Assembly (NCBI RefSeq): GCF_017115095.1
Contig: NZ_JABXKI010000138.1
Location: forward strand, 1-34,793
Origin: Nostoc sp. NMS4
Lineage (GTDB): Bacteria; Cyanobacteriota; Cyanobacteriia; Cyanobacteriales; Nostocaceae
Direction: 5' to 3'
DNA length: 34,793 nucleotides
The notes beneath the pieces are model-generated. The model was not told where the DNA came from. It saw only the letters and a list, made by a program, of their open reading frames with translations, and ran no database searches. Both the position numbers and the translations under genes were made by a program. Position 1 is the stretch's first letter. Every line of letters starts with the position of its first letter. Positions 15,849 to 25,076 of this stretch are shown here, in pieces.

Positions 15849-18083
15849 ATGGAAAAAAGTGTTATTAATGCCAGCCTTTCTACTCAGAACCTAACCTTTC
15901 GTCCAGGTGATACTCCTGTATCATTTGAGGTAACTGTCAATAATGATAGCGATCGCTTCGTCAATTTTCAGATCGAAATGACCGCAGCCGGAGAAACCCG
16001 GAACACAGGATATCGCTGGTATAGACTCGAACCAGAGGTAGCGGCAGCCAAGCCACCAGGCAGTAGTACTATCTTCCAAGTTTTTGTATTCAATACACCC
16101 ATTCCAGGATTTGTTGGTACTGTCAATCTGATGGTAAATATTTTTTCACCGCAATTAGCACAACAGTGCAGACTTGTGCTACGCCTGAAAATCGAGCGAG
16201 ACAACAAACCAACACATTTAAGTGTAGAATTACCTGTACGAGAGTTCCAAGTTTATCCCCGCAATTCTATCGATATACCAGTACGTGTGCGGAACTTGGG
16301 ACAACAACCGACTGAGGTAATGCTACGTTTTACAGGTGTCGATCCGTCTTGGCTAGCTGGCAGTGCAGAACGGCGATTACCCTTAGATCCAGGTGGTTTA
16401 ACTGAAGTTACATTTCAATGCCAACCTCCTTCTGTAGTCCAAGCGCCCAGTCAAAATTATCCTTTTACTATTGAAGCTGTTAGCAATAATGGTTATCCAA
16501 CTAATGCTGAAGGCAACATTGAAGTTTTGCCAGTGGGTTTTATAGACTTTACCACCACCAAAAAATATCTAAAAATTCCCAGTAAATCAATATGGTTGCC
16601 TGACTGGAAATCTGATACAGCTTCCTTTGAATTACTATTTAAAAATGCTAGCAACGTCAACCAGGAAATTAATGTGCAGGTGCTAGGTAGAGACTGGCGA
16701 AAATGTACTTTTAAAAAGCTTCCTGAAACCGCCAATCTCCATCTCGGAGAGACAAGTAAAGTTATCCTTGATGTGAAAACAAAACGCCCTTGGGTAGGAA
16801 TCGGCAAAACTTTGTTACTGGAGGCTAAATCGGAATTATCCGACCAACGTTTAGGGACTACAGACCCAGCCACGCAGACATTAGAAGTAAAGACTCTGCC
16901 AATTATACCTTTATGGCTACAATTGGCAGCGATCGCACTTTTAGCCGCACTCCTAGCATTAATCCTCCAACCAAGAGATGTAATGCATACCCGTTCTGTA
17001 AACTCAGTGCGTTTTAGTGGCATTGGTTTATCTGTAGTCAGTGGCTCAGATGATTGCACCTTAAGGCTTTGGAGAATTGGTACTGATAGGTTAGACCCAG
17101 ATGATACAGTAAAATACGCTGGGCAGCCCGTTGCTTGCGAGCAAACGCAACAGCCCAAGGGTTTGATGGCGATTACCGATGACGCAGTACAAGTCTTACG
17201 CTTCATGCCGTTACAAAATAATCGCGCAGCTGTTGGTTTAGATAATGGTGTAATTGAACTCAGAGATGTCCCATCCGGTGCCAAGATTAGCCAACTTCAA
17301 GACCTTAAAGATCCTAAAGCAAAAGGCGATCGCGTTTTTGACCTAGCTTTCACATCAAACTCACTTAACTTATTCAGTGGTTATGGCAGTGGTAAAGTGA
17401 GACTATGGTCAAGACCAGCGCCTAACAGCGATTTTCTGCCAGAACCGCAAGTTATCGACGTACAAAGTACATTGAAACTATCAGGTTTCCAAGTCCGGGC
17501 ATTAAATCTCAGCCCAGATGCAAAAACTCTCGTAATTGCCGGCAACTTTAAGCGCTTCATTTTATGGCAGTGGAATCCAAATCAATCTGATAAACAATTC
17601 CCCGGTTTATCAGTGCAAAATCTCGAACAACTAGACCCATTAGTTGGGCGTGAAGACTATATTTGGGGCTTGGCTTTTGTTCCTGACTCAACAGAAAAAA
17701 TCCTCGCAACCTCCGATTCTGCGGGATTCATTACGATTTGGAATTTGAATCAATGTCAAACTATCAAAAATCCAAATCCCCTCGAAAAAGTAAATAAATT
17801 AAATTGTTCACCACTAGATCGTTGGTCAGTATCAAAAACATCTGTGCGGACTCTCGCATTTAGTGATGATGGTAGTCTCTTAGTAAGTGGTGGCGATGAT
17901 GGACGAGTGGTCGTTTGGCACTTAACTCCCGAACATAAGCTCGACAAAACAAAGGCAGCAGAAGGTAAAACAATTTATCAAAGCTCTAAAAAAATCAATA
18001 GTATCGACTTGAAAACCAATCAAGGAACCATGATTGTGAGTGGTGGTGAAGATTTTCAAGTCAAACTACACCGCATCAAATAA
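15849..18083 (+). CDS. Membrane protein with Ig-like domains, one TM segment and a seven-bladed WD40 propeller
   Basis: The 744-residue protein has no signal peptide. Residues 1-345 are beta-rich and appear to form about three Ig-like domains (the first around NLTFRPGDTPVSFEVTVNN, the second around FQVYPRNSIDIPVRVRNLG). One transmembrane segment spans about 351-374 (WLQLAAIALLAALLALIL). Residues 380-744 contain seven WD40-like blades, recognisable by ends such as SGSDDCTLRLWRI, SGYGSGKVRLWSR, SGGDDGRVVVWHL and SGGEDFQVKLHRI. Ig and WD40 modules are interaction domains, so a scaffold or assembly role is likely, but none is known to me. Topology is uncertain. It starts the operon with the next gene, 13 bp downstream. 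Confidence 0.88.
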   Translation: MEKSVINASLSTQNLTFRPGDTPVSFEVTVNNDSDRFVNFQIEMTAAGETRNTGYRWYRLEPEVAAAKPPGSSTIFQVFVFNTPIPGFVGTVNLMVNIFSPQLAQQCRLVLRLKIERDNKPTHLSVELPVREFQVYPRNSIDIPVRVRNLGQQPTEVMLRFTGVDPSWLAGSAERRLPLDPGGLTEVTFQCQPPSVVQAPSQNYPFTIEAVSNNGYPTNAEGNIEVLPVGFIDFTTTKKYLKIPSKSIWLPDWKSDTASFELLFKNASNVNQEINVQVLGRDWRKCTFKKLPETANLHLGETSKVILDVKTKRPWVGIGKTLLLEAKSELSDQRLGTTDPATQTLEVKTLPIIPLWLQLAAIALLAALLALILQPRDVMHTRSVNSVRFSGIGLSVVSGSDDCTLRLWRIGTDRLDPDDTVKYAGQPVACEQTQQPKGLMAITDDAVQVLRFMPLQNNRAAVGLDNGVIELRDVPSGAKISQLQDLKDPKAKGDRVFDLAFTSNSLNLFSGYGSGKVRLWSRPAPNSDFLPEPQVIDVQSTLKLSGFQVRALNLSPDAKTLVIAGNFKRFILWQWNPNQSDKQFPGLSVQNLEQLDPLVGREDYIWGLAFVPDSTEKILATSDSAGFITIWNLNQCQTIKNPNPLEKVNKLNCSPLDRWSVSKTSVRTLAFSDDGSLLVSGGDDGRVVVWHLTPEHKLDKTKAAEGKTIYQSSKKINSIDLKTNQGTMIVSGGEDFQVKLHRIK

Positions 18084-18096
18084 GGAAGTCGATGAT

Positions 18097-20433
18097 ATGC
18101 AAGCTAAATTCAATCCCCTGCAAGTTATTCTCAACCCACCTGGCATTCAATTTGGGATGCCAGGAGATACCATTGAACTCTATGTTGTTGTAATCAATCA
18201 GGGAGATCAAAGTGCGGTTATTGACTTATATTTTGCTTTTGACGAAGTATTTCAAAATTTAACTGGCTGGACTAGTTCTCCCAGAGAAAGTTTAGCATTA
18301 GCTCCAGGGCAAAATAGTGACGAAGTAAAATTTGAGTTTCAAATTACCGCCAATGCTCTCCCCGGAACCTATGAATATACACTAGTCGTAGATTCTCCTC
18401 TACATTATCCCCAAGATACTCCTATAACCTTCCCAAATCAAATTAAGGTTCTGCTAAAAGAACAGACAGCAATTCGGGTAAACGATCCGACATTTTCCCT
18501 TAAACCTAACACTAACCCCAACAAACCACTAATTTTTAATCCTAGTGAATCTCTGCAAGTGGAGGTAATAGTTGATAATCGCTCTTATCTCGTAGACAGG
18601 TTTCGCTTGAATTGCCCCGATTTAGATGATGACTGGTTCACAATTAATTATCCCACAACTGGATTTGAGGGTCCAGGGTTAGTATCTGATGCCACTGCAC
18701 TAGAACTCAACCCTGGTACTCAAGGTCAAATATTGTTAAAATTTCACCCACCTGGGGATACCCTTGCGGGAAGTTATTCTCCGACAATCCGCTTATATTC
18801 CGAAAACTCTCCAGATTTAGTACTGCTGGATTTGGTGTATATCCAAATTCCCACAAACTATCGCCTAGATATAGAACTCAATACCATCTTGGGACAAGTT
18901 AGCCGTAGTTTTGGTAAGTACGAGTTATCACTAGCTAACCAGGGGAATATTGTCCGCGAACTGATATTAAGCTTAAAAAGTCGAGACGAAGAAGAACTAT
19001 ATACTTACAAATTTGATCCCACTGAAGTAAGATTATTACCTAATAGGAATGCGGTGGCTAATTTGACGGTCAAACCCAAACCTTGGTGGCGACGACCGTG
19101 GTTTGGTGCAGGGCTAGTGGTCAACTTTCAACTCGACATCAAAGACCAACAAAGTTTACCTTTACCCAACACATTACCTCAAGGAACATTGGTATGGAAA
19201 CCCCGCTCCTGGTGGCAATTTCTGCTATTAATTTTAGTAGTTTTGGGTTTACTAGGAGGCATAGGATTCATTATTTGGCGAATTTTAAGCCCCGATCCTT
19301 TGAGATTAGAAAGTTTTAGTGCAAATGACTCTCAAATCACTGAAGGCGATGAAGTAGCTTTGAAGTGGGACATTCACAACTATCAACAGTTACAAAAGTT
19401 GGTTTTGACAGCCAAAGGTTCGCAACCTATTCAGCCTATTACTTATGACTTTAGCAATGGCATTCCTGAAGCACTGGGTAAGGGAAATGCAAATGAAATA
19501 CCTCCTTGTCAGGTACAAGATAAACAAGAGCTAATTTGTAGCAATGTTAAAACTGGAGTGAAAACAAAAGGTAATTATACTTTTGATTTACAAGCATTTT
19601 ATCGCAATGGTATCCAATTATTTTCTCCCAAGAATCAAGTAGCCAGCCAAACAACCCAAGTAGAAATAGCTGAAAAGCAAATTGCTGAAGTAGTTAGTTT
19701 TCAAGCAGATAAACCACTGTATACAAAAGGTCAAAATATTCTTTTAAGCTGGGCGATCGGTCGTCCATTATTGTTAGCACAAATTCAAATTGCTGGTAGT
19801 GCAGATGATGGTACACTATATAGTGAACCAATTATTTATAAATTTAATCAAGGTAATATTACCGACCCGAAACTTCAAAAGCTATGTACACAACAAAATC
19901 AACAACTGCGATGTACGAATATTCCTTTAGCAGCATATAAAGCTGGGAAATATGCATTTGAAATCAAAGCTTTTCCTAACAATGGAAGTCAAAAAACTAG
20001 TTTTAAAAAGACTGAATCAAAAATTGAAATATTACCAAAACCATTTAAAATTGTCTCTTTTACAATCAACGGTAGCGAGCAACCAAATCTAGTTCTCAAG
20101 GAAGGCCAATCTGCTACCCTGAGTTGGAAAGTAGAGGGAGAAAATATTCAGGTTAAACTTCTACCATACGGCAATGACGTTCCACCAGTTGGCTCAATGA
20201 AGCTTCCAGTCAATCAAGCTTTCCCCCCTCAAATCGGACTGCTAGTTAATGATATATCTGGTAAACAACAACCCCAGCAAAGAGGATTTGCAATCACAGT
20301 CCTCAAAAAAGTAGAGCCTACTCCTACTCCTACTCCTACTCCTACTCCTACTCCTATACCTGGCTTTAATACAATTCCACGTACTCTGCCACGTAACAAT
20401 AGCCCATTTAAGATTCCCTTGCCTCAGAGGTAA
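18097..20433 (+). CDS. Membrane protein with Ig-like domains on both sides of one TM segment and a Pro-Thr tail
   Basis: The ATG at 18097 is chosen because AAGGAAG precedes it at a good distance; the open frame extends further upstream into the previous gene. The 778-residue protein starts with an Ig-like domain resembling the start of its neighbour (VILNPPGIQFGMPGDTIELY), then further beta-rich domains up to about 365. One transmembrane segment lies at about 371-396 (FLLLILVVLGLLGGIGFIIW). Three Ig-like repeats follow, each of the type VVSFxxxxxxxxxGxxxxLSW. The C-terminus has a (Pro-Thr) run of about 7 units encoded by a CCTACT microsatellite. There is no signal peptide or enzyme motif. It very probably works with the upstream WD40 protein. 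Confidence 0.87.
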   Translation: MQAKFNPLQVILNPPGIQFGMPGDTIELYVVVINQGDQSAVIDLYFAFDEVFQNLTGWTSSPRESLALAPGQNSDEVKFEFQITANALPGTYEYTLVVDSPLHYPQDTPITFPNQIKVLLKEQTAIRVNDPTFSLKPNTNPNKPLIFNPSESLQVEVIVDNRSYLVDRFRLNCPDLDDDWFTINYPTTGFEGPGLVSDATALELNPGTQGQILLKFHPPGDTLAGSYSPTIRLYSENSPDLVLLDLVYIQIPTNYRLDIELNTILGQVSRSFGKYELSLANQGNIVRELILSLKSRDEEELYTYKFDPTEVRLLPNRNAVANLTVKPKPWWRRPWFGAGLVVNFQLDIKDQQSLPLPNTLPQGTLVWKPRSWWQFLLLILVVLGLLGGIGFIIWRILSPDPLRLESFSANDSQITEGDEVALKWDIHNYQQLQKLVLTAKGSQPIQPITYDFSNGIPEALGKGNANEIPPCQVQDKQELICSNVKTGVKTKGNYTFDLQAFYRNGIQLFSPKNQVASQTTQVEIAEKQIAEVVSFQADKPLYTKGQNILLSWAIGRPLLLAQIQIAGSADDGTLYSEPIIYKFNQGNITDPKLQKLCTQQNQQLRCTNIPLAAYKAGKYAFEIKAFPNNGSQKTSFKKTESKIEILPKPFKIVSFTINGSEQPNLVLKEGQSATLSWKVEGENIQVKLLPYGNDVPPVGSMKLPVNQAFPPQIGLLVNDISGKQQPQQRGFAITVLKKVEPTPTPTPTPTPTPIPGFNTIPRTLPRNNSPFKIPLPQR
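20319..20357 (+). repeat. CCTACT hexamer microsatellite inside a coding region
   Basis: About six perfect copies of CCTACT encode the Pro-Thr tail of the Ig-like membrane protein. The hexamer period keeps the reading frame, so length changes by slippage would only alter the tail length. Confidence 0.9.
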
Positions 20434-20580
20434 CTTTTTGGGTGATGTGAAAAGTAGAGATATCATGAAAGTTGCAGACTGCCTCCAAAATCATCTTCTA
20501 TGCAATGCCTTTAAATCTTTCATAATCTATTCAATTCTTGCAAAGAGCGTAAAACTTTGTCTATCGTGGCTTTTCCTAGC

Positions 20581-21783
20581 TCAATTTTTGGTTTTATGAA
20601 AAGCTCTACGTCTGCGCCCATTTTCAAGCAGAGGTTTTCGCAACGGTACTACCTCAGCTTCACTACTCTCACGTGCTACCCGAATCAACAACCCAGCAGC
20701 TATTAAGCTGGCAATCATAGAATTACCACCATAACTAAACATGGGCAAAGGTAAGCCAGTAGTTGGTAGAGAACCTGTAGCAACACCGATGTGGAGCAAT
20801 GATTGTCCTACCATCAAAATCGTCACGCCGATCGCTACTAATCTATGTACTATATTTTTAGCCTTCAGCGCCACAATTAATCCGAGAGTGGCGAATGTAG
20901 CTAAAAGTACCAACAAAACCATACTGCCAACAAAGCCAAACTCTTCTGCGAACACGGCAAAAATAAAATCGGTATCCTGAATTGGTAAATAAAACAGCTT
21001 TTGTTGAGAAAGCCCATATCCGGCTCCCCAAGTTTTACCAGAACCCACAGCTAGTAGACTTTGCACCAACTGATACCCATCTCCTGTAGCATCTGCCCAA
21101 GGATTGAGGAATGACATCACCCGCTTACGCTGATACTCTTTAATACTAATACTGAGTACTGCCAACATCACTCCACCAATTGCTGTTCCGCCCAGGTACT
21201 TGTAAGGTAAGCCAGCTGCGAGAGCAATTAGCCAAATAGTCATACCGCAAAGTGCTGTTGTACTCAAGTTAGGCTGGGCAAGAATTCCTAAAAGTACCAG
21301 ACCAAAAACACCCAACCAAGCCAAGCGAACCCGCCAACTGATTCGTTCCCACTGACCAAAAAGCCGCGCACTTTGCAACACCAAAAAGGGTTTAATTAAT
21401 TCTGAAGGCTGAATCGGAATTGGCCCGATCGCAATCCAACGCGCTGCATCAAAAGCTTTTCTTCCCAATCCTGGGATCAGTGTGACAAAAATTAACCCCA
21501 AAAACAGCAACAAAAACCAATGGGATAATCCCAAAATTTTCTGCAACGGCGAATTAACAATAATGTTGAATCCGATTAAGGAAACTAAGACCCAAAGCAG
21601 TTGACGTTTAAAGTAGTACAATCCATCACTCTGACGGGCATCAGCGACAGGATAGGATGCTGAAAACAGCATGATCAAGCCGACGAACAGCCAAATCAAC
21701 GTTAACCAGCGCAACAACCGCGCTTCTAATGCCCAGTTGGAGACTGAACTATCAAAAATTGGAATCAGGCGGCGTAGATTCAC
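20581..21783 (-). CDS. ftsW: Cell-division SEDS peptidoglycan glycosyltransferase FtsW
   Basis: FtsW polymerises lipid II into septal peptidoglycan with its partner class B penicillin-binding protein. The 400-residue protein has about ten membrane segments. Family signatures are ARWIAIGPIPIQPSELIK (about 114-131), PNLSTT, NPWADATGDGYQLVQS, the essential Asp272 in QDTDFIFAVFAEEFG, and GLPLPMFSYGGNS near the C-terminus. The cytosolic tail is basic (GRRRRAFHK). RodA is a close relative, but the PLPMFSYGGNS form and the context of a single SEDS gene fit FtsW better. Translation appears to start at a GTG (21783) without a clear Shine-Dalgarno sequence. Confidence 0.93.
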   Translation of the reverse strand: MNLRRLIPIFDSSVSNWALEARLLRWLTLIWLFVGLIMLFSASYPVADARQSDGLYYFKRQLLWVLVSLIGFNIIVNSPLQKILGLSHWFLLLFLGLIFVTLIPGLGRKAFDAARWIAIGPIPIQPSELIKPFLVLQSARLFGQWERISWRVRLAWLGVFGLVLLGILAQPNLSTTALCGMTIWLIALAAGLPYKYLGGTAIGGVMLAVLSISIKEYQRKRVMSFLNPWADATGDGYQLVQSLLAVGSGKTWGAGYGLSQQKLFYLPIQDTDFIFAVFAEEFGFVGSMVLLVLLATFATLGLIVALKAKNIVHRLVAIGVTILMVGQSLLHIGVATGSLPTTGLPLPMFSYGGNSMIASLIAAGLLIRVARESSEAEVVPLRKPLLENGRRRRAFHKTKN

Positions 21784-22023
21784 GATCGGTACAGGTAAAA
21801 AGTTAGAAATTAGGAGTTAAAAATAAAACTCATAAATCATAACTTATAACTCATAAGTAGGCTTTACAACCATAAATCTTAGAGTTGTTAGCTTCAATAC
21901 ACCACTAGTTCAATATTTCTGACAAATTGCAATCTCTACTTCGTGCCACAAGGGTAGTGTTTTATACTTAAAGTTATAATTGCTATAGTTAAGAGCGATC
22001 GCTAGAAAATTGACTTAAAGTAT

Positions 22024-23472
22024 TTATTTAGTTAGACTTAGTGATTTCACACAATTAACTAGTTGTTTGTTCATAGATAGGGGAATTTCAATCCAGAACT
22101 CAGTTCCTTGCCCAGGTTCTGACACACATCGTAGCGTTCCCCCATGTTTTTCAACTACAATCTGATAGCTAATTGATAAACCTAATCCTGTACCCTTACC
22201 TACAGGCTTAGTTGTAAAAAATGGATCGAATAGTTTTTCCTTAACTGCTTCGGTTATTCCTGAACCATTATCAGCAATTCGGATCACACAGTTTGTTTCG
22301 ATGATTTCTGTAGTAATTGTAATTGTATTAGGATTTGCATGAATTTCTGCGATCGCGCGTTTACTATCATAGTTATCGAGCGCATCGATTGCATTACTGA
22401 TAATATTCATGAATACTTGATTGAGTTGACCAGCGTAGCAATCTACCAAAGGCAAATCTCCATAATTTTTCACTACTCTGATTCCAGGACGATCGACACT
22501 ATTCTTGAAGCGACTTTGTAAAATCAGTAAAGTACTATCCAGTCCCTGGTGAATATCAACTCTTTTCTTCTCTGCTTCATCAAGACGAGAGAAATTCCGC
22601 AGGGACAAGACAATTTCAGAGATCCGTTCGGCTCCTACTTCCATCGAATTTAGGATTTTTGGCAAATCATCTAGTAAAAAATCTAACTCAATTTCCTTAA
22701 TGCATTCTTGAATTTCTGGTACAGGATTGGTATAAACTTGCTGGTAAATATGCACAAGTTTTAGTAAACACTGTGTATAATCCTTTGTATATTTCAAATT
22801 ACCGTAAATAAAGTTAACAGGGTTGTTAATTTCGTGAGCAACTCCTGCAACTAACTGCCCCAGACTGGACATTTTCTCAGCTTGGACTAATTGAGCTTGA
22901 GTTTGCTGTAGCTCTCGGAGGGATTTTTCCAATTTTTTAGACTGAGCCTCAGCAATTTCTGCTAAATTCTCCTTGATTTGTAGCGCACTCCGTAGTTGTG
23001 CCCTTTGCTGTTTCAGTTCACTTGTTAACTTTTTGGCATCAGTTAAAGCAGTATTCTGAGCTTGTAGCAGAAACAGGAAATCAACAATAGGATCGTGAAT
23101 TGCAAAGTCTTTGAGTTTAATACCCAGAGGAACCAGACTAGTTGTATCTGTAATCCAGGGAGAACCTAAAAAAAATATCACCTCCTCCTCTGGTTGATAC
23201 ATCATCTGACCCTTGAGATGCATTCCATTGTGGAGAAGCTCTAATATAAACAGCGCACGAGACTGTTTACTGATAACATCAAAATCGAGTAAAATTTTTG
23301 GACGATTGATCTGGAAATGCTGCTCAATCAATTTACCAACCAATGGTTCAGGACAAATGCGCCCGAAAACATCACCAGCTTGTACAATTTCCCGATTACG
23401 GTTAATGGCAAAGTGGAAGGGAAAAGCTTTCGCTAGCAACTCTGGCGAAAGTGTAAGGTGAGGAGGAGCCAT
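22024..23472 (-). CDS. H-NOX-associated sensor histidine kinase (HNOBA domain)
   Basis: The 482-residue protein lies 10 bp after the H-NOX gene in the same direction, the classic H-NOX/kinase operon. Residues 1-135 match the H-NOX-associated (HNOBA) PAS-like domain ([37 protein letters not shown]). A coiled coil spans about 140-200. HisKA carries His213 in [15 protein letters not shown]. The ATPase domain has the N box with Asn360, the G1 box DNGSGI (401-406), [20 protein letters not shown] and a normal end. There is no membrane segment. By family precedent, NO binding to H-NOX modulates autophosphorylation of this kinase. The cognate response regulator is not adjacent. Confidence 0.93.
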   Translation of the reverse strand: MAPPHLTLSPELLAKAFPFHFAINRNREIVQAGDVFGRICPEPLVGKLIEQHFQINRPKILLDFDVISKQSRALFILELLHNGMHLKGQMMYQPEEEVIFFLGSPWITDTTSLVPLGIKLKDFAIHDPIVDFLFLLQAQNTALTDAKKLTSELKQQRAQLRSALQIKENLAEIAEAQSKKLEKSLRELQQTQAQLVQAEKMSSLGQLVAGVAHEINNPVNFIYGNLKYTKDYTQCLLKLVHIYQQVYTNPVPEIQECIKEIELDFLLDDLPKILNSMEVGAERISEIVLSLRNFSRLDEAEKKRVDIHQGLDSTLLILQSRFKNSVDRPGIRVVKNYGDLPLVDCYAGQLNQVFMNIISNAIDALDNYDSKRAIAEIHANPNTITITTEIIETNCVIRIADNGSGITEAVKEKLFDPFFTTKPVGKGTGLGLSISYQIVVEKHGGTLRCVSEPGQGTEFWIEIPLSMNKQLVNCVKSLSLTK

Positions 23473-23482
23473 GCTACTGCAC

Positions 23483-24034
23483 TCAATTTGGTTTATAAAT
23501 CACTAAAAATTCATCATGTTCGGCACCCTCATCTCGATTTTGGGTTTGGGTAACATGAACTTCTGTATCAAACCTGCTTCCCAATCCCTTGACTAGTCCG
23601 AGAATCATTGGCGTTAACCCTTCTCTATCAGAGCGATAATGTAAGCTCAGAGAATTTTCTTCCATGTCAGTACACTCAAATGATGGGGGTTGGAGTTTAG
23701 GAAAGCTAACTCCTACACGAGCATGAAGATTATCAAGGTTTTCTAAAAACTCAGGTAGTGTATCTCCACTCATATCCATCATTTCGCCATAGCCTTCTTC
23801 AGCTGTGTACTGAACCCAGAACTCCCCAAAGGCTTGCATAATATCTGAAGAAGATAAACCGAGAATGATACTAGCAGCTTTTACCAGTTTGTGGGTGATG
23901 TCATCGGGATAGCCTTCCATACTGAGGAAAACATCTACATCCACCTCTGCTTTGTGCTTGATTTTTTTCCAAGTATCTTCGCCAAAGCGACTGCACACCA
24001 TGTCTTGAATCGCCTTGTTCACTAATCCGTACAT
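23483..24034 (-). CDS. H-NOX heme-based NO/O2 sensor protein
   Basis: The 183-residue soluble heme protein is strikingly similar, by recall, to the crystallised Nostoc H-NOX. It shows the proximal heme ligand His104 in LENLDNLHARVG, the conserved prolines in FPKLQPPSFEC (Pro116), and the YxSxR heme-propionate clamp as YRSDR (Tyr133, Ser135, Arg137). Trp73 in the distal pocket (EFWVQY) is retained. No distal-pocket H-bonding Tyr is apparent, which in this family predicts NO selectivity over O2; this is inference. The ATG has a strong AAGGAGG Shine-Dalgarno sequence 5 nt upstream. It is the first gene of the pair with the HNOBA kinase. Confidence 0.95.
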   Translation of the reverse strand: MYGLVNKAIQDMVCSRFGEDTWKKIKHKAEVDVDVFLSMEGYPDDITHKLVKAASIILGLSSSDIMQAFGEFWVQYTAEEGYGEMMDMSGDTLPEFLENLDNLHARVGVSFPKLQPPSFECTDMEENSLSLHYRSDREGLTPMILGLVKGLGSRFDTEVHVTQTQNRDEGAEHDEFLVIYKPN

Positions 24035-24341
24035 GGAAGCCTCCTTTTGATATACCTAATTTTGCTTTGTGAATTTCCCCAAAACTCGACAACTAATTCT
24101 TTAAAAGGCTTATTTAAATGAGAAGAGAAAATTTTCTGTAATCAAACCTTGAAATGTTTTATTACAGCTTTAAAAACCGAAAAAATAGGGAAAACTGTTT
24201 GTATTTTAATGCTACAAATACTTGTTATTACAACCGTATTTTCACTTATTCGTTTTACCAGCTAGCTTTGAGGATTCGTAGTAAGTAATTTAGTCCTTAC
24301 TACAAACTTACTCATCTATCAATTTAAACTTGACAGACTAA
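24035..24341. other. Intergenic region with a GTAGTAAG hairpin
   Basis: The region contains the H-NOX promoter (not resolved) and a perfect 8-bp inverted repeat GTAGTAAG/CTTACTAC at 24278-24303 with a 10-nt loop, 38 bp downstream of the heme-oxygenase-like gene. It has no U-run in the minus direction, so it looks more like a dispersed hairpin repeat than a strong terminator. Confidence 0.6.
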
Positions 24342-25076
24342 CTACAACGATTCATCAAAAGGCAGCCATGAATCAGGATACAAGCTATATTTAGATATTT
24401 GACGCTGAATACCGTTAAAAAATTGGACACGGGCATCCATAGCTTCTGCAATAGCCAGCTTTACCTTAATATCCTCTTCATTCATGGTAATTCGAGGTTC
24501 AATCACTGCTGCTAGCTTCGCTGCATGACTATCATCCACATCAATATGGACTTCAAAAAAGATCAGGGATTCTTTGGGTAAAGGAGCCGCGCCAACAATT
24601 CCTTTATATAGTTGTGTGTACAGCGAGCTAACAATCCCTTCAGAAGCATAACAGACAGCACCCAGCGCAGCTACATAGCCGTACTTATGTGGCATCTGCA
24701 AGTAGGTTTCAATGAGAGCGCGAGTTTCAGGTGCAGTGGGTAGTGATGCCAGAGTTTCGTCGTGGATACCCAGGGCGCGGGTAAATTGACGAAACAATTC
24801 TGGGTGAGACTGAGTTGTATCTCCCTGTCCCATTTCGTCAAATAGGTTTTCCAAGATGACTAACTGACTACTTTCATCTTCGCAGCAAGACAAGATGCTA
24901 GCTAAGATCCGATTAAATTCTTTAGAGAATTTGTACATCTGGACAGCTAGTACCTGTACGTCTGGTAAAAATAAATTTCCAGCCCGACAGCGCATTAGAA
25001 ACTCATGATTCCATAGAGGATGATTAACAGTTATTTCTTGGAAAGAATTTCTAACTAAAGAAGATGTTTGTATCAT
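24342..25076 (-). CDS. Heme-oxygenase-like diiron oxidase (CADD/PqqC-like, HDO superfamily)
   Basis: The 244-residue, all-helical protein belongs to the iron-containing heme-oxygenase-fold enzymes. The expected metal ligands can be placed: Glu81 and His91 in DEMGQGDTTQSHPELF, Glu146 in YASEGIVSSLY, and His177, Asp181 and His184 in EVHIDVDDSHA. The last three have exactly the H-x3-D-x2-H spacing known from CADD of Chlamydia. Members carry out O2-dependent N-oxidation, desaturation, C-C cleavage or self-sacrificing pABA formation; which applies here cannot be told. Its ATG overlaps the stop of the upstream methyltransferase by ATGA, so the two are translationally coupled and probably act in one pathway. 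Confidence 0.88.
   Translation of the reverse strand: MIQTSSLVRNSFQEITVNHPLWNHEFLMRCRAGNLFLPDVQVLAVQMYKFSKEFNRILASILSCCEDESSQLVILENLFDEMGQGDTTQSHPELFRQFTRALGIHDETLASLPTAPETRALIETYLQMPHKYGYVAALGAVCYASEGIVSSLYTQLYKGIVGAAPLPKESLIFFEVHIDVDDSHAAKLAAVIEPRITMNEEDIKVKLAIAEAMDARVQFFNGIQRQISKYSLYPDSWLPFDESL

Noticed and set aside
16493-17284. Minus-strand ORF of 263 codons antisense to the Ig/WD40 gene
   Set aside because: It is long, but its Ser/Thr-rich translation is typical of an antisense shadow, while the plus-strand frame has clear WD40 blades and a membrane segment.
20242-20466. Minus-strand ORF with an (Arg-Ser) run
   Set aside because: The RS run is only the complement of the CCTACT microsatellite in the real plus-strand gene.
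24278-24303. GTAGTAAG hairpin as an intrinsic terminator
   Set aside because: No U-run follows on either strand, so it was recorded only as a hairpin repeat.
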